In this document: one piece after another, positions 41,942 to 51,621 of the stretch
Layout of the letters: every line of letters starts with the position of its first letter
How positions within the stretch are numbered: position 1 is the stretch's first letter
Assembly (NCBI GenBank): GCA_902363835.1
Contig: CABJBM010000007.1
Coordinates: 62,001-126,000, forward strand
Direction of reading: 5' to 3'
Length of the DNA stretch: 64,000 nt
Origin: Lachnospiraceae bacterium
Lineage (GTDB): Bacteria; Bacillota; Clostridia; Lachnospirales; Lachnospiraceae
Made by a program: the position numbers and the translations under genes
The notes under the pieces: model-generated
Databases searched by the model: none
Seen by the model: only the letters and a program-made list of their open reading frames with translations
Told to the model about the DNA's origin: nothing

Positions 41942-43033
41942 ATGAAAAAATCAATTAAGACCCTGTTACTGGCAGCCCTGGCAGCTGCTGCACTCTCCGG
42001 CTGTTCTTCAGCCCCTGAAAAACCTGCTGATAACACTTCCGCCTCCCAGTCTTCTTCCAGTACAGAGACAGGAAGTTCTGCGGACCAAACCGGGAGTGAA
42101 ACTTCCAAAGACGGCATATCCTATACCATTGGCGTCGGACAGTTTGCAGAGCACGGTTCCCTTGACAACTGCAGGGAAGGCTTTTTACAGGGCCTTGCGG
42201 AAGAAGGAATTGAAGAAGGAAAAAACTTAACTGTTATGTATGAAAATGCACAGGCTGACGGAGGCACTGCAAGCCAGATCATAAACAACTTCCTTTCCAA
42301 AAAAGCAGACTTGATCTGCGCCATTGCAACCCCAATGGCCCAGTCTGCCTACAGCGGAGCAAAGAAAGCGGGAGTACCTGTTATTTTCACGGCAGTTACG
42401 GATCCGGTTGCCGCAGCCCTGGCAAATGAGGACGGGACTCCGGTAGGAGAAATCACCGGAACCAGTGATAAGCTTCCGGTGGAAAAACAGCTGGAAATGA
42501 TCCGTAAGATTCTTCCCGATGCCAAGACCATCGGCATCCTTTACAGCACCAGTGAAGTGAACTCAGAAACAGCGATCAAGGAATACAAGGCTGCTGCAGC
42601 TTCCTATGGCTTTGAAATCGTGGAAGGCCCTGTTTCCGCAACTGCCGACATTCCCCTGGCAACTGACAGCATTTTAGAAAAGGTTGACTGTTTAAACAAT
42701 TTAACGGACAATACCGTAGTAAGCTCTCTTCCGCTGATCCTGGATAAGGCAGGAAAGAAAAACATACCGGTATTCGGAAGTGAAGTGGAACAGGTAAAAA
42801 TCGGCTGCCTGGCTTCCATAGGCCTTGATTACGTGGACTTAGGCAAGCAGACCGGTAAAATGGCTGCAAAGGTATTAAAAGGCGAAGCAAAGGCAAGTGA
42901 AATAAATTTTGAAGTGATCAAAGAAGCAGCATTTTACGGAAATTCAAAGGTTGCAGAGAATCTGGGAATTACCCTGCCTTCAGAGCTTACCGGCTCCGCT
43001 GCTGAAATTTTCACAGATATCAAGCAGCAGTAA
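41942..43033 (+). CDS. trpX: tryptophan ABC transporter binding lipoprotein (TrpX-type)
   Basis: This 363-residue lipoprotein has a signal peptide ending in LSGC (Cys21) and a Ser/Ala-rich linker. It belongs to the ABC_sub_bind (TrpX/LivK-like) family (YTIGVGQFAEHGSLDNCREGF and NPLATPMAQSAY-like segments are visible). The tryptophan T-box upstream assigns its substrate. AAGGAGG precedes the ATG. It passes substrate to the permease encoded 32 bases downstream. Confidence 0.92.
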   Translation: MKKSIKTLLLAALAAAALSGCSSAPEKPADNTSASQSSSSTETGSSADQTGSETSKDGISYTIGVGQFAEHGSLDNCREGFLQGLAEEGIEEGKNLTVMYENAQADGGTASQIINNFLSKKADLICAIATPMAQSAYSGAKKAGVPVIFTAVTDPVAAALANEDGTPVGEITGTSDKLPVEKQLEMIRKILPDAKTIGILYSTSEVNSETAIKEYKAAAASYGFEIVEGPVSATADIPLATDSILEKVDCLNNLTDNTVVSSLPLILDKAGKKNIPVFGSEVEQVKIGCLASIGLDYVDLGKQTGKMAAKVLKGEAKASEINFEVIKEAAFYGNSKVAENLGITLPSELTGSAAEIFTDIKQQ

Positions 43034-43065
43034 AAACAAAGGAATATATTGGAGGAAGTTAAACC

Positions 43066-43950
43066 ATGTCAATCATACTTGGCGTTTTGGAAGAAGGCCT
43101 GGTCTATGCCATTATGGCGCTGGGCGTTTACATCACCTATAAGATTCTGGATTTTCCGGATCTTTCTGTGGATGGAACCTTCCCTTTGGGAGGCGCAATC
43201 ACCGTTACCCTGATCCTGGCAGGAATCAATCCGTTGGCAACGCTTTTTATCGCGTTTGCCGTGGGAGCCCTGGCCGGATGCATCACCGGCTTCATCCATG
43301 TAAAATTAAAGGTACGTGATCTTCTGTCAGGTATCATTGTCATGACTGCCCTCTATTCTGTGAACTTAAGGGTAGCCGGAAAATCCAATGTTCCGTTTTT
43401 TAACAATGATTCCATTTTTGAAAACAGCCTTGTAAACAGCCTGTTTTCCGGAAAGCTTGCAGATATCAGCGTGGTGCTTATCCTGGCTTTCATCGTAGTG
43501 ATCGTTAAACTTTTGCTTGACCAGTATTTAAAGACCCGCTCCGGCTATTTGTTAAGGGCCGTTGGTGACAATGAAACCCTTGTCACCTCCCTGGCCAAAG
43601 ACAAGGGCATGGTAAAGGTCATCGGCCTTGCCATTGCAAACGGCCTTGCCGCCCTGGCCGGCTCCGTATACTGCCAGCAGAAAGGCTTTTTTGAAATCAG
43701 TATGGGAACCGGTACCATTGTAATCGGCCTTGCCAATGTTATCATCGGCACAAAGCTGTTTAAGCGGGTGGGATTTGTAAAGTCCACCACCGCAGTTATT
43801 ATCGGCTCCATCATTTATAAAGCCTGCGTATCTCTTGCCATTTATATGGGAATGGAAGCATCGGACTTAAAGCTGATAACGTCAGTGCTGTTCCTGGCTA
43901 TTCTGGTGCTCAGCAACGGCAGGGAAAAGAAGGTGAAATCTCATGCTTGA
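43066..43950 (+). CDS. trpY: tryptophan ABC transporter permease (TrpY-type)
   Basis: This is a 294-residue integral membrane protein with about eight spans of the BPD_transp_2 type. Recognisable regions include LDFPDLSVDGTFPLGGA near residue 28 and the loop RAVGDNETLVTSLAKDKG. GGAGG precedes the ATG. Its end overlaps the ATPase gene by 8 bases, as in the TrpXYZ operons of Gram-positives. Confidence 0.92.
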   Translation: MSIILGVLEEGLVYAIMALGVYITYKILDFPDLSVDGTFPLGGAITVTLILAGINPLATLFIAFAVGALAGCITGFIHVKLKVRDLLSGIIVMTALYSVNLRVAGKSNVPFFNNDSIFENSLVNSLFSGKLADISVVLILAFIVVIVKLLLDQYLKTRSGYLLRAVGDNETLVTSLAKDKGMVKVIGLAIANGLAALAGSVYCQQKGFFEISMGTGTIVIGLANVIIGTKLFKRVGFVKSTTAVIIGSIIYKACVSLAIYMGMEASDLKLITSVLFLAILVLSNGREKKVKSHA

Positions 43951-44716
43951 ACTTCAAAACATCAATAAATATTATAATCAGGGTACGGTTAATGAGATGT
44001 GCCTGTTTCAGGATTTTAATCTCACTGTGAAAGACCAGCAGTTCGTATCCGTGGTGGGGAGCAATGGCTCCGGTAAGACTTCCCTGTTAAACATTGTCTG
44101 CGGAAGCATTCCCTTAGACAGCGGTTCCATCCGGATCAACGGAACTGATATCACCGGTATGCCGGAGTTTAAGCGTCAGCGCCGCATTGGAAGAGTCTAT
44201 CAGAACCCGTCCATGGGCACATGCCCCAATATGACCATCCTGGAAAATATGGCTATGGCTGATACCAAGGGAAAGCCCTTTAACCTTCTTCCCGGAACCA
44301 ACAAGCAACGGATTTCCTATTACAGGGAACAGCTTCGTTTCCTTGGCCTTGGCCTGGAGGATAAGCTCCATGTAAAGGTGGGCGTTCTTTCCGGCGGCCA
44401 AAGGCAGGCAATGGCCCTTCTCATGTCAACCATGACTCCCATTGAATTCCTGATCCTTGATGAGCACACAGCTGCCCTTGATCCCAAAACCGCTGAGGTC
44501 ATTATGGAGCTGACGGATAAGATTGTAAAGGAAAAGAATCTGACTACCATTATGGTCACTCATAATCTCCGTTATGCGGTGGAATATGGAAACCGCCTGA
44601 TCATGATGCATCAGGGAAATGCCATCATTGATAAGGCAGGGGAAGAAAAATCCAATGTTGATGTGGAACACATTTTAGAAAAGTTCAATGAAATCAGCAT
44701 TGAATGCGGGAATTAA
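43943..44716 (+). CDS. trpZ: tryptophan ABC transporter ATPase (TrpZ-type)
   Basis: This 257-residue ABC ATPase carries Walker A GSNGSGKTS, signature LSGGQRQAMA and Walker B FLILDEHTAALD, with switch His in MVTHNLRYAVE. It drives uptake through the TrpY permease. A strong terminator 17 bases downstream ends the operon. Confidence 0.94.
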   Translation: MLELQNINKYYNQGTVNEMCLFQDFNLTVKDQQFVSVVGSNGSGKTSLLNIVCGSIPLDSGSIRINGTDITGMPEFKRQRRIGRVYQNPSMGTCPNMTILENMAMADTKGKPFNLLPGTNKQRISYYREQLRFLGLGLEDKLHVKVGVLSGGQRQAMALLMSTMTPIEFLILDEHTAALDPKTAEVIMELTDKIVKEKNLTTIMVTHNLRYAVEYGNRLIMMHQGNAIIDKAGEEKSNVDVEHILEKFNEISIECGN

Positions 44717-44733
44717 AACAATGTTTTAAAAGA

Positions 44734-44785
44734 ATGCGCCGGTTCATAGTTGAATGTCAGCTATGAACCGGCGCATATTTTCTTT
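44734..44785. terminator. terminator between trpZ and the GH31 gene
   Basis: A perfect 16-bp stem (ATGCGCCGGTTCATAG and complement) with an 11-base loop is followed by ATTTTCTTT. It can also end the convergent GH31 transcript, whose stop is at 44790. Confidence 0.88.
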
Positions 44786-44789
44786 CCCC

Positions 44790-47189
44790 TTACCTTGCCG
44801 TTATTATTTCCAGCAGTGCTCCGTACAGAGATGAATCAAGCTTCATGGAACTCAGTTCTGTCACAAGTATTGGAATATCTTTTTTCTCACATAACAGATG
44901 GTACAGCCGGTCCTTTAAAGCAAACTCTATTTCTGCCTGGTTCAAAAAATCAAAACACCTTAAAAGCACGTCATTTTTTCTGCTTCTCTTGTCTATTGGA
45001 AGAATCAAAGACAGTTCCTTTGTCACATCAATCCCCTTCATTTCCACGATCACCGCCTGGCTGTTCCTGTGGTAGGTTCCGTAAACCACCTTTTCCTGTC
45101 CGTCTGACCGCGCACGGATTGAACCCAAAGCTGACTCCCTGCATCCGGTAATCTCAATGGTATAACTGCGGGTTTTGGGAATCAGGGACAACTCCCCCCG
45201 GGCCGGGCAGATCGTAAAGACTGCCTCCTCCATTCCTTCCCGGTACTCCATTCTGGTCCGCACACAGAGGCCCGTCTCATAATCACAGCTCACATTATCA
45301 TCTTCATATAAAGTAAATACCCCATCTGCCCCCATATAAACCTTAATGCGCAGGGTATCCGGATTTCTGCATGCCTGTGCGCCGCTGATTTCATCTGTAA
45401 GCGGAAGGATCCCTCCCCCTTTCACCAATACAGGGATACTGTCCAGACTGCGGTACATATCCATCAGCCTTCCGCCTTCATATGCCAGTCCTGTATGTAA
45501 ATCATACCAGATTCCCTTTGGAAGCCATACCTTTACACAAGCCACATTCAGCCCGGGAAAACGCGCAGCCGTAATGGGCGCCACAATTAAATCACTTCCA
45601 AAATAAAACTGGTTTGGAACCTCATAGGCATAGTTTTCTTCCGGATGCTCATAGTACATTGGCATTGCCAAAGGCATATTGTCCTTATAATTTCTGTAAT
45701 TCATGGTATAGAGATAGGGAATCATCCGGTGGCGCTGACGAAGTGCTTCACCCATGACGATTTCGCTTTCCTTCTTAAACCTCCATGGCTCCTTTCCGTT
45801 GAATTCACTGGAAGAGCTGTGAAGGCGCATAATCGGCGAATAGATTCCGTACTGGAACCAACGGGCTTCCATTTCGTCATTTTTATATCCCTGCATATGG
45901 CCGCCGATATCATGGCTCCACCACCCATATCCTATATTGGAGGCTGTTGAGGTAAAATACGGCTGAAAATCCAGGGTATTCCACGTGGTAATGGAATCTC
46001 CTGAAAACCCAATGGGATAGCGATGGCTTCCAGGCCCCCCATACCGGGATAAAATCATGGGACGTTTTCCATTCCTCTTATTGTCCAGAAAATGATAGTG
46101 ATTCAGGATCCAAAGAGGGTCCAGCCCCTCCACCCTGGAGTTTTCTCCCTGCTGCCAGTCAATCCACCAGAAATCCACCCCTTCCTCCTCTCTTGGGTGG
46201 TGCAGATACTTAAAATATGCTTCCATAAATTCCGGGCTCACCGGATCAAAAACAACAGGATCTTCCTGTTCATAATTTACACCCAAAGCCCTGGCCATAT
46301 CCTCATACATTTCTTCATGCCCCTGAACTCCGGCTGCTGGATGTACATTCATGCTCACATGCATGCCCTTGTCATGGAGTCTTTTCAGAAAAGCCTTTGG
46401 ATCCGGAAAAAACTCCTTATTCCATGTGTAACCTGTCCAGCCGCTTCCATACTTGGGATCAATATCTACCAGATGCCAGTCCATATCAATAACCGCCACA
46501 GTAAAAGGAAGATTTTCCTTTTCAAACCGCTCCATAAGCTCCATATAGGAAATCTCCGTATATTGATAATATCTGCTCCACCAGTTTCCAAGGGCATACC
46601 TTGGCAGCATAGGCGTCTTTCCGCAAAGATAATAGAAATCACTCAGCGCTTCCTTATAGTCATGCCCGTATCCAAAGAAGTATAAATCCTGAACGCCCTT
46701 TTTCCTTGGTTCTATCCACCCATCTTCCTTTAATATCTGGGATTTGCTGTCATCCAGGACGGAATAACCGAACCGGGAGACTACGCCATGGTCCAGAGGC
46801 ACTGTTCCGTCAATACAATCTAAGGTTCTCGCTGTTCCGCCCAGATCCCTGATCTCCTCTGAGTAATGCCAGATGCTGTGATATGCACTTAGATTTCCTT
46901 TCAACCGGATGCTCAGACCATGCCTGGAAAACTCTTTTTCATTGTATATTAAGTGCAGCCTGGAGGTATGGATCTCAATTCCATCTTTCCCGGAAACCAG
47001 GCGCCAGGCACTCCCTGGAAAGTTCCTGTTCATTGCCATCTGTGTGGGTTGATCTTCAAAACAGCCATCCTCACTGTATTCTAAGCGCACCAGCCTTTCG
47101 GTCAGCATGGTAATCCTGTATTTATTCCCCTGGATAATATTTTCATCCAATGCCTTGGGATAGGAAATTAATTTATAGATATTCTGCAT
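44790..47189 (-). CDS. GH31 alpha-glycosidase
   Basis: This 799-residue intracellular enzyme is of the alpha-glucosidase/alpha-xylosidase family. The catalytic nucleophile region is FWWIDWQQGEN and the acid/base region GFSGDSITTWNTL, with the conserved WWSHDIGGH and RLHSSSS segments. An N-terminal beta-sandwich precedes the barrel and beta domains follow. GGAGA precedes the ATG. It is the last gene of the ABC operon (48-base gap) and likely acts on the imported alpha-linked oligosaccharide. Specificity cannot be read. Confidence 0.92.
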   Translation of the reverse strand: MQNIYKLISYPKALDENIIQGNKYRITMLTERLVRLEYSEDGCFEDQPTQMAMNRNFPGSAWRLVSGKDGIEIHTSRLHLIYNEKEFSRHGLSIRLKGNLSAYHSIWHYSEEIRDLGGTARTLDCIDGTVPLDHGVVSRFGYSVLDDSKSQILKEDGWIEPRKKGVQDLYFFGYGHDYKEALSDFYYLCGKTPMLPRYALGNWWSRYYQYTEISYMELMERFEKENLPFTVAVIDMDWHLVDIDPKYGSGWTGYTWNKEFFPDPKAFLKRLHDKGMHVSMNVHPAAGVQGHEEMYEDMARALGVNYEQEDPVVFDPVSPEFMEAYFKYLHHPREEEGVDFWWIDWQQGENSRVEGLDPLWILNHYHFLDNKRNGKRPMILSRYGGPGSHRYPIGFSGDSITTWNTLDFQPYFTSTASNIGYGWWSHDIGGHMQGYKNDEMEARWFQYGIYSPIMRLHSSSSEFNGKEPWRFKKESEIVMGEALRQRHRMIPYLYTMNYRNYKDNMPLAMPMYYEHPEENYAYEVPNQFYFGSDLIVAPITAARFPGLNVACVKVWLPKGIWYDLHTGLAYEGGRLMDMYRSLDSIPVLVKGGGILPLTDEISGAQACRNPDTLRIKVYMGADGVFTLYEDDNVSCDYETGLCVRTRMEYREGMEEAVFTICPARGELSLIPKTRSYTIEITGCRESALGSIRARSDGQEKVVYGTYHRNSQAVIVEMKGIDVTKELSLILPIDKRSRKNDVLLRCFDFLNQAEIEFALKDRLYHLLCEKKDIPILVTELSSMKLDSSLYGALLEIITAR

Positions 47190-47238
47190 ATAATTGTTCT
47201 CCTGTTATTCAGTTCAATCCTTTTAATACTCTTTCCCC

Positions 47239-48060
47239 TTAACCTTTAACTGCCGATGCCGTAATACCGGCAATAAACCGTTTTTGGAAAAATAAATAAA
47301 TCAGCAGTACCGGCACAATGGAAATGGTGGTGGCTGCAAACAATGCGCCATAATCCGTGGAATACTGCCCGTTGAACATTTTAAGCCCTACTGCCAGCAG
47401 CTGTTTTTCCTTTGAATTGATTACCAGATAAGGCCAGAGAAAGTCTTCCCACGTCCAGAGGAACTGGAAAATTGCAATACTGGAAATTCCGTTTCTTGCC
47501 ATGGGGAAAATAATGCGGTGGAAGATAAAAAATTCATCTGCTCCGTCAATACGGCCCGCTTCTATAAGCTCATCGGGCAAAGAGGCAATATGCTGTTTCA
47601 TCATAAAGATTCCAAAACCGCTAAACATGCCCGGTATGATAAGGGCCTTATAACTGTCCATCCAGCCAAATACCCGAATCAGGGAATATTTGGGGATAAT
47701 GGTCACACACCAGGGAATCATCATTGTACAAAGTACAAATCCAAATAAAATATCTCTTCCCTTAAACCGGTATTTGCTCAATACAAATCCACATATTGTG
47801 CTGGTATAAAGAACAAACACTGTGATCACCACTGCAATCAGAATGCTGTTTGCAAAAAAACGCAGGAAATTAAAATGTGCATTCATATTAATATAGTTGT
47901 CCGCCACAAATACTCTGGGAAGCAAATGCTGTTCAAAGGCCATGATTTCCTTGTTCTTTTTAAAGGATGAGGCCAACATCCAGATAAACGGATAAAGCGT
48001 TACAAGCCCCATTAAAAGAAGCATTCCGTTTAATACAATCCTGCTTATTTTTCTTCTCAT
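47239..48060 (-). CDS. CUT1 sugar ABC transporter permease (MalG-like)
   Basis: This is a 273-residue six-span membrane protein with EAA loop EAGRIDGADEFFIFHRIIFPMARNG near residue 185. The start is the ATG 7 bases after AGGAGG; an earlier in-frame start is inside the MalF-like gene. It follows the MalF-like gene after 11 bases. No ATPase is encoded here. Confidence 0.92.
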   Translation of the reverse strand: MRRKISRIVLNGMLLLMGLVTLYPFIWMLASSFKKNKEIMAFEQHLLPRVFVADNYINMNAHFNFLRFFANSILIAVVITVFVLYTSTICGFVLSKYRFKGRDILFGFVLCTMMIPWCVTIIPKYSLIRVFGWMDSYKALIIPGMFSGFGIFMMKQHIASLPDELIEAGRIDGADEFFIFHRIIFPMARNGISSIAIFQFLWTWEDFLWPYLVINSKEKQLLAVGLKMFNGQYSTDYGALFAATTISIVPVLLIYLFFQKRFIAGITASAVKG

Positions 48061-48071
48061 AACAGCTCCTC

Positions 48072-48950
48072 CTATTCCTCTGAACCGGATACCCGGAAAG
48101 ACAGCCATGTAAATGATGCGGTAATCACAAACAAAACAAATGATAATGCTGACGCATATCCGAAATTGTACTTTACAAACGCCTCGTCATATATGATATA
48201 AGAGGCCAGATAAGTCGCCGTACCCGGACCTCCTTCCGTCATGATCAGAATCTGCACATAAGCCTGGACATAAGCAATAATGGAAGTAATAACCACAAAC
48301 AATGTCATTGGCTTTAACAATGGCAGGATAATATAACGTAAGGTCTGTGAGGAGCTGGCTCCGTCCACCTTTGATGCCTCCAATGCATCACTGGGAAGGG
48401 AATAAAGGCCTGCCATAAACATAACCACTGCATAACCAAAGTCTTTCCATATTGTCATGATAACCACTGCCATAAGTGCCAGTTTGGGGTTCATCAGCCA
48501 GTTGATATCCTGACCGAGGATTCTGTTAACCGCACCGATCTGGGGATTGTACATGAACTTCCACACAAATGCAACCGCCACCATGGGAGTAACCACGGGC
48601 ATATAATAGACAGCCCGGAAAAAATCCTTGTACTTTACAAGAGGCGAATAAATTCCATATGCAATGAAAAGCCCAAGACCCACTCGAAAAACAATAACCA
48701 CGGCAGAAAAAAGCAGGGTATTCCATAAGGACTTTCCAAAAAGGGCACTGGTAAATATCTCTTTATAATTATCAATTCCCAGAAATACATAGGTTCCATT
48801 CAGGGGATTCCATTCATGAAAACTGCCTGCAAAAGCCATCCCAATGGGAACTATCAAAAATACAGTAAAAAAGACCACCATTCCTGTTACCACAAGATTG
48901 CGCAGAATCAGCTCGCTTCTGCTCTGCAGCGGATATGACTTTTTAAACAT
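48072..48950 (-). CDS. CUT1 sugar ABC transporter permease (MalF-like)
   Basis: This 292-residue permease has six spans and the EAA loop EASKVDGASSSQTLRYIILPLLKP. GGAGG lies 7 bases before the ATG chosen. Between it and the binding-protein gene are 37 bases without a hairpin. Same operon as the GH31 enzyme. Confidence 0.92.
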   Translation of the reverse strand: MFKKSYPLQSRSELILRNLVVTGMVVFFTVFLIVPIGMAFAGSFHEWNPLNGTYVFLGIDNYKEIFTSALFGKSLWNTLLFSAVVIVFRVGLGLFIAYGIYSPLVKYKDFFRAVYYMPVVTPMVAVAFVWKFMYNPQIGAVNRILGQDINWLMNPKLALMAVVIMTIWKDFGYAVVMFMAGLYSLPSDALEASKVDGASSSQTLRYIILPLLKPMTLFVVITSIIAYVQAYVQILIMTEGGPGTATYLASYIIYDEAFVKYNFGYASALSFVLFVITASFTWLSFRVSGSEE

Positions 48951-48987
48951 AAGCCTTCCTCCATTCCCCATGATTTATTTTCTTTGG

Positions 48988-50355
48988 CTATTTTGCGTAC
49001 TTATACATATTTTCTACGGACACAAATGTGCTGTTCTTCATGTCGCGGATGATATTATTCTGAGCAGCCTCCAGTGCCGTTTCAATATCAATTCCATTAA
49101 AGAAAATATCCTGACCTGCCTTTTGGAGAGATGTTTCCATGGTGGAAGGCATTGGACCCGGCCAGATATAACGGTCAATATGTTCTGCCAATACGCTTAA
49201 GGATGGATTGGCAAGTATTTTCTCATTATCTGCAAGGGAAATCTTTGCCGGGAAGGTACTCATGGCAAGGTTAAATTCAATCTGCACCTCATCATTTGCA
49301 AGAAAATACTTCACAATGTCCTGAGCAACTGCCTGCTGGTCTGCCGGGGCGTTCTTATTCACCCCAAAGGTGGATTCTCCATTATAGCGGTTATAGGCAT
49401 AGGGATTGTTGTCAAAGGCGGGAATTTCAAATACTCCAAAATCTACATCAGGGTAATTGGTTTTTAAGGTGTTGTAAAAATGCCCCCATTGGATGACCAT
49501 GGCTGACTGTTCCTGTCCAAAACTGTCTGCCCCCTTTTCCCCAAAGTCTTTGGAGCCTGCACCATCCACTTCATACATATCCACTAACATCTGCATAACC
49601 TGTTTCATCTCTTTGGAGCTTACATTAGGAGTCCTGCCGTCTTCCTGGAAGAGATTTGCTCCCAGCTGGTAATTCAGACCTAATAAATAATTCTGGTGGA
49701 AGTCCCCATTAAAATTTAAGCCTGCCCTGACGATCTTGTCCCCTTCCTTAACCGTCAGCTTTCCTGCTGCTTTCCTCATCTCATCCCAGGTCTTTGGAAT
49801 ATCCGCCTCCGTCAGTCCTGCCTCTTTCCACATTGCCTTATTGTAATAAACGGAACCGGTCATCATGCCATAATCAATGTAATACACCGCTCCGTCAATC
49901 ATATGCGCATCAACTCCGGTAAAGTCAGCCTGGAGATCCTCCACAGGGATATCATATGGAGCCATATAGTTAATCAGATTTTCATGGTAGCTGTTATGTA
50001 CATTAAAAATTGCGGGTCCGCTTTCACCTCCAAGGGCCAGGGGGAGTTTGGTCCAATAATCATTCCATGGATTGTTCACCAATTTAATGGTTACATTGGG
50101 ATGAATGGCTGTGTACCCGTCAATGATCTTCTGGAAGAGGTCATCACTTCCCCACTCCCACAGCTCCACTGTAATGTCTTTTCCTCCGTTCACCTGCACA
50201 GCCGGATCGTACTTAACCGCACCTCCAAAGGGCTCCTTGGGAACTTCTGCCTGTGGTTCTTTTCCATTCTTAACCTCACTGCTGCATCCTGTAATTCCCG
50301 CCAGACTCACTGCCATTACGCCGGCCAGACAAACTGCAATTACATTTTTCTTCAT
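48988..50355 (-). CDS. sugar ABC transporter binding lipoprotein (GH31 operon)
   Basis: This 455-residue solute-binding protein has a lipoprotein signal ITGC (Cys24) and the start TVELWEWGSDDLFQK. AGGAGG lies 7 bases before the ATG; TTG codons upstream are not used. First gene of the operon, with a LacI-type operator (50390-50401) about 35 bases upstream of the start codon. Confidence 0.93.
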   Translation of the reverse strand: MKKNVIAVCLAGVMAVSLAGITGCSSEVKNGKEPQAEVPKEPFGGAVKYDPAVQVNGGKDITVELWEWGSDDLFQKIIDGYTAIHPNVTIKLVNNPWNDYWTKLPLALGGESGPAIFNVHNSYHENLINYMAPYDIPVEDLQADFTGVDAHMIDGAVYYIDYGMMTGSVYYNKAMWKEAGLTEADIPKTWDEMRKAAGKLTVKEGDKIVRAGLNFNGDFHQNYLLGLNYQLGANLFQEDGRTPNVSSKEMKQVMQMLVDMYEVDGAGSKDFGEKGADSFGQEQSAMVIQWGHFYNTLKTNYPDVDFGVFEIPAFDNNPYAYNRYNGESTFGVNKNAPADQQAVAQDIVKYFLANDEVQIEFNLAMSTFPAKISLADNEKILANPSLSVLAEHIDRYIWPGPMPSTMETSLQKAGQDIFFNGIDIETALEAAQNNIIRDMKNSTFVSVENMYKYAK

Positions 50356-50389
50356 CAACAATCCTCCTTAATCTTTTTGGGTATATTGG

Positions 50390-50439
50390 TTTAACGCTAA
50401 ATATACTATATATCTACTATGTTTTCTTTATTTTGTCAA
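50390..50439 (-). promoter_or_regulatory. promoter with LacI-type operator for GH31 transporter operon
   Basis: On the minus strand TTGACA (50434-50439) is followed after 17 bases by an AT-rich -10 (TAGATAT). Downstream of it lies TTTAGCGTTAAA (50390-50401), an almost perfect 12-base palindrome of the LacI class, around or just after the transcription start. Confidence 0.6.
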
Positions 50440-50546
50440 TATTTATATTATATTTTTGTCGTTTTATCTATATTTTCTATGACATTTTTATATATTATCC
50501 ATAATTTATTTGTAAACTCACTATGGATTTATATACCTTTTTCCTG

Positions 50547-50567
50547 TATAATAATTATAGCGCTATA
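50547..50567 (+). promoter_or_regulatory. -10 box and LacI-type operator of the lacI-type gene
   Basis: TATAAT (50547-50552) is followed by the perfect 12-bp palindrome TATAGCGCTATA (50556-50567), an arrangement for autorepression. It shares the GCGC/ACGC core with the operator on the other side of the divergent region. The bases between (50440-50546) are AT-rich. Confidence 0.6.
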
Positions 50568-50599
50568 CTAAACTATAAAGCAAAAATGGAGGGGGTCCC

Positions 50600-51619
50600 A
50601 TGACTCTAAAAGATATTGCAGAAAAGGCCGGCGTCAGCATGATGACGGTTTCAAATGTGATTAATGGCAAGCATAAACGTGTTTCAGCCAAAACCATAGA
50701 AAAAGTAAATGCCTTGATCCAGGAATATAACTACATCCCAAACTTAAGCGCCCGGAGTCTGACTGCCCGGTCCTCTCATATCATCGGAATTATTATCTCC
50801 GTTAATGATAGTGACAAATTGGAAAATTATTTGGAAAATCCTTTGATCAGTACAATGATTGGAATAATAGAGAGCAGGCTGAGAGAAAACGGATATTTTG
50901 CTATGATCCGCTCAATAAAAAATGCAGATGATATTATGGTTTTGTTTCGCAATTGGAATGTTGACGGCATTATTTTCCTCTTTCCGGGATATGAGGATTT
51001 TTTAAGCCATTTTTTAGATGAACTGCGCTGTCCTGTGGCAATATTTGACAGCCCTCAAAAAAATCCCGGCTTAATCAACGTCACCTCCAACGACCAAAAG
51101 GGGTTATACCTGTCCACCAAATATATGATAAATCACGGTCATACCCATATTGCCTTTGTAGCAGACTACGAAGATAATCCTCTTCTTATGGCACGGTTTA
51201 AGGGGTATTTGCAGGCACTGGAAGAAAGCGGAATTCCTTTTTGCCCTGAATATGTATTTCCGTATTCTCCCACCTACGAGGGAGGAATAGGAGCAGGAAA
51301 AGAAATTGCTTCTCTGAAAACAAAAATATCGGCAGTGGTTACCACTGCCGATATCTGCGCCATCGGTATTATGGAAGGCGCCCGTCTGGGCGGCTACCGC
51401 ATTCCCATGGATTTATCCGTTGCAGGCTTTGACAATTTAAAGCTCTGCACTTATACAACACCTAAATTAACTTCCATATCCCAGCATGTGGAGGAAAAGG
51501 CTGCCATTGCCATTGACCTTCTTCTGGAAAAAATCCGCACAGGTACCATTTCCACCTCATCCCATGTGGTAATGGATGTTGAAATGGTGGAACGGCAGTC
51601 TGTTGTCATGCTTGAATAA
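50600..51619 (+). CDS. LacI family transcriptional regulator (GH31 operon)
   Basis: This 339-residue repressor has an N-terminal helix-turn-helix (TLKDIAEKAGVSMMTVSNVIN, residues 2-22), the hinge helix NLSARSLTARSS, and a periplasmic-binding-like effector domain. GGAGGGGG precedes the ATG. It diverges from the GH31 transporter operon, with matching palindromes at both promoters, and therefore is its likely repressor, released by a sugar. Confidence 0.94.
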   Translation: MTLKDIAEKAGVSMMTVSNVINGKHKRVSAKTIEKVNALIQEYNYIPNLSARSLTARSSHIIGIIISVNDSDKLENYLENPLISTMIGIIESRLRENGYFAMIRSIKNADDIMVLFRNWNVDGIIFLFPGYEDFLSHFLDELRCPVAIFDSPQKNPGLINVTSNDQKGLYLSTKYMINHGHTHIAFVADYEDNPLLMARFKGYLQALEESGIPFCPEYVFPYSPTYEGGIGAGKEIASLKTKISAVVTTADICAIGIMEGARLGGYRIPMDLSVAGFDNLKLCTYTTPKLTSISQHVEEKAAIAIDLLLEKIRTGTISTSSHVVMDVEMVERQSVVMLE

Positions 51620-51621
51620 AG

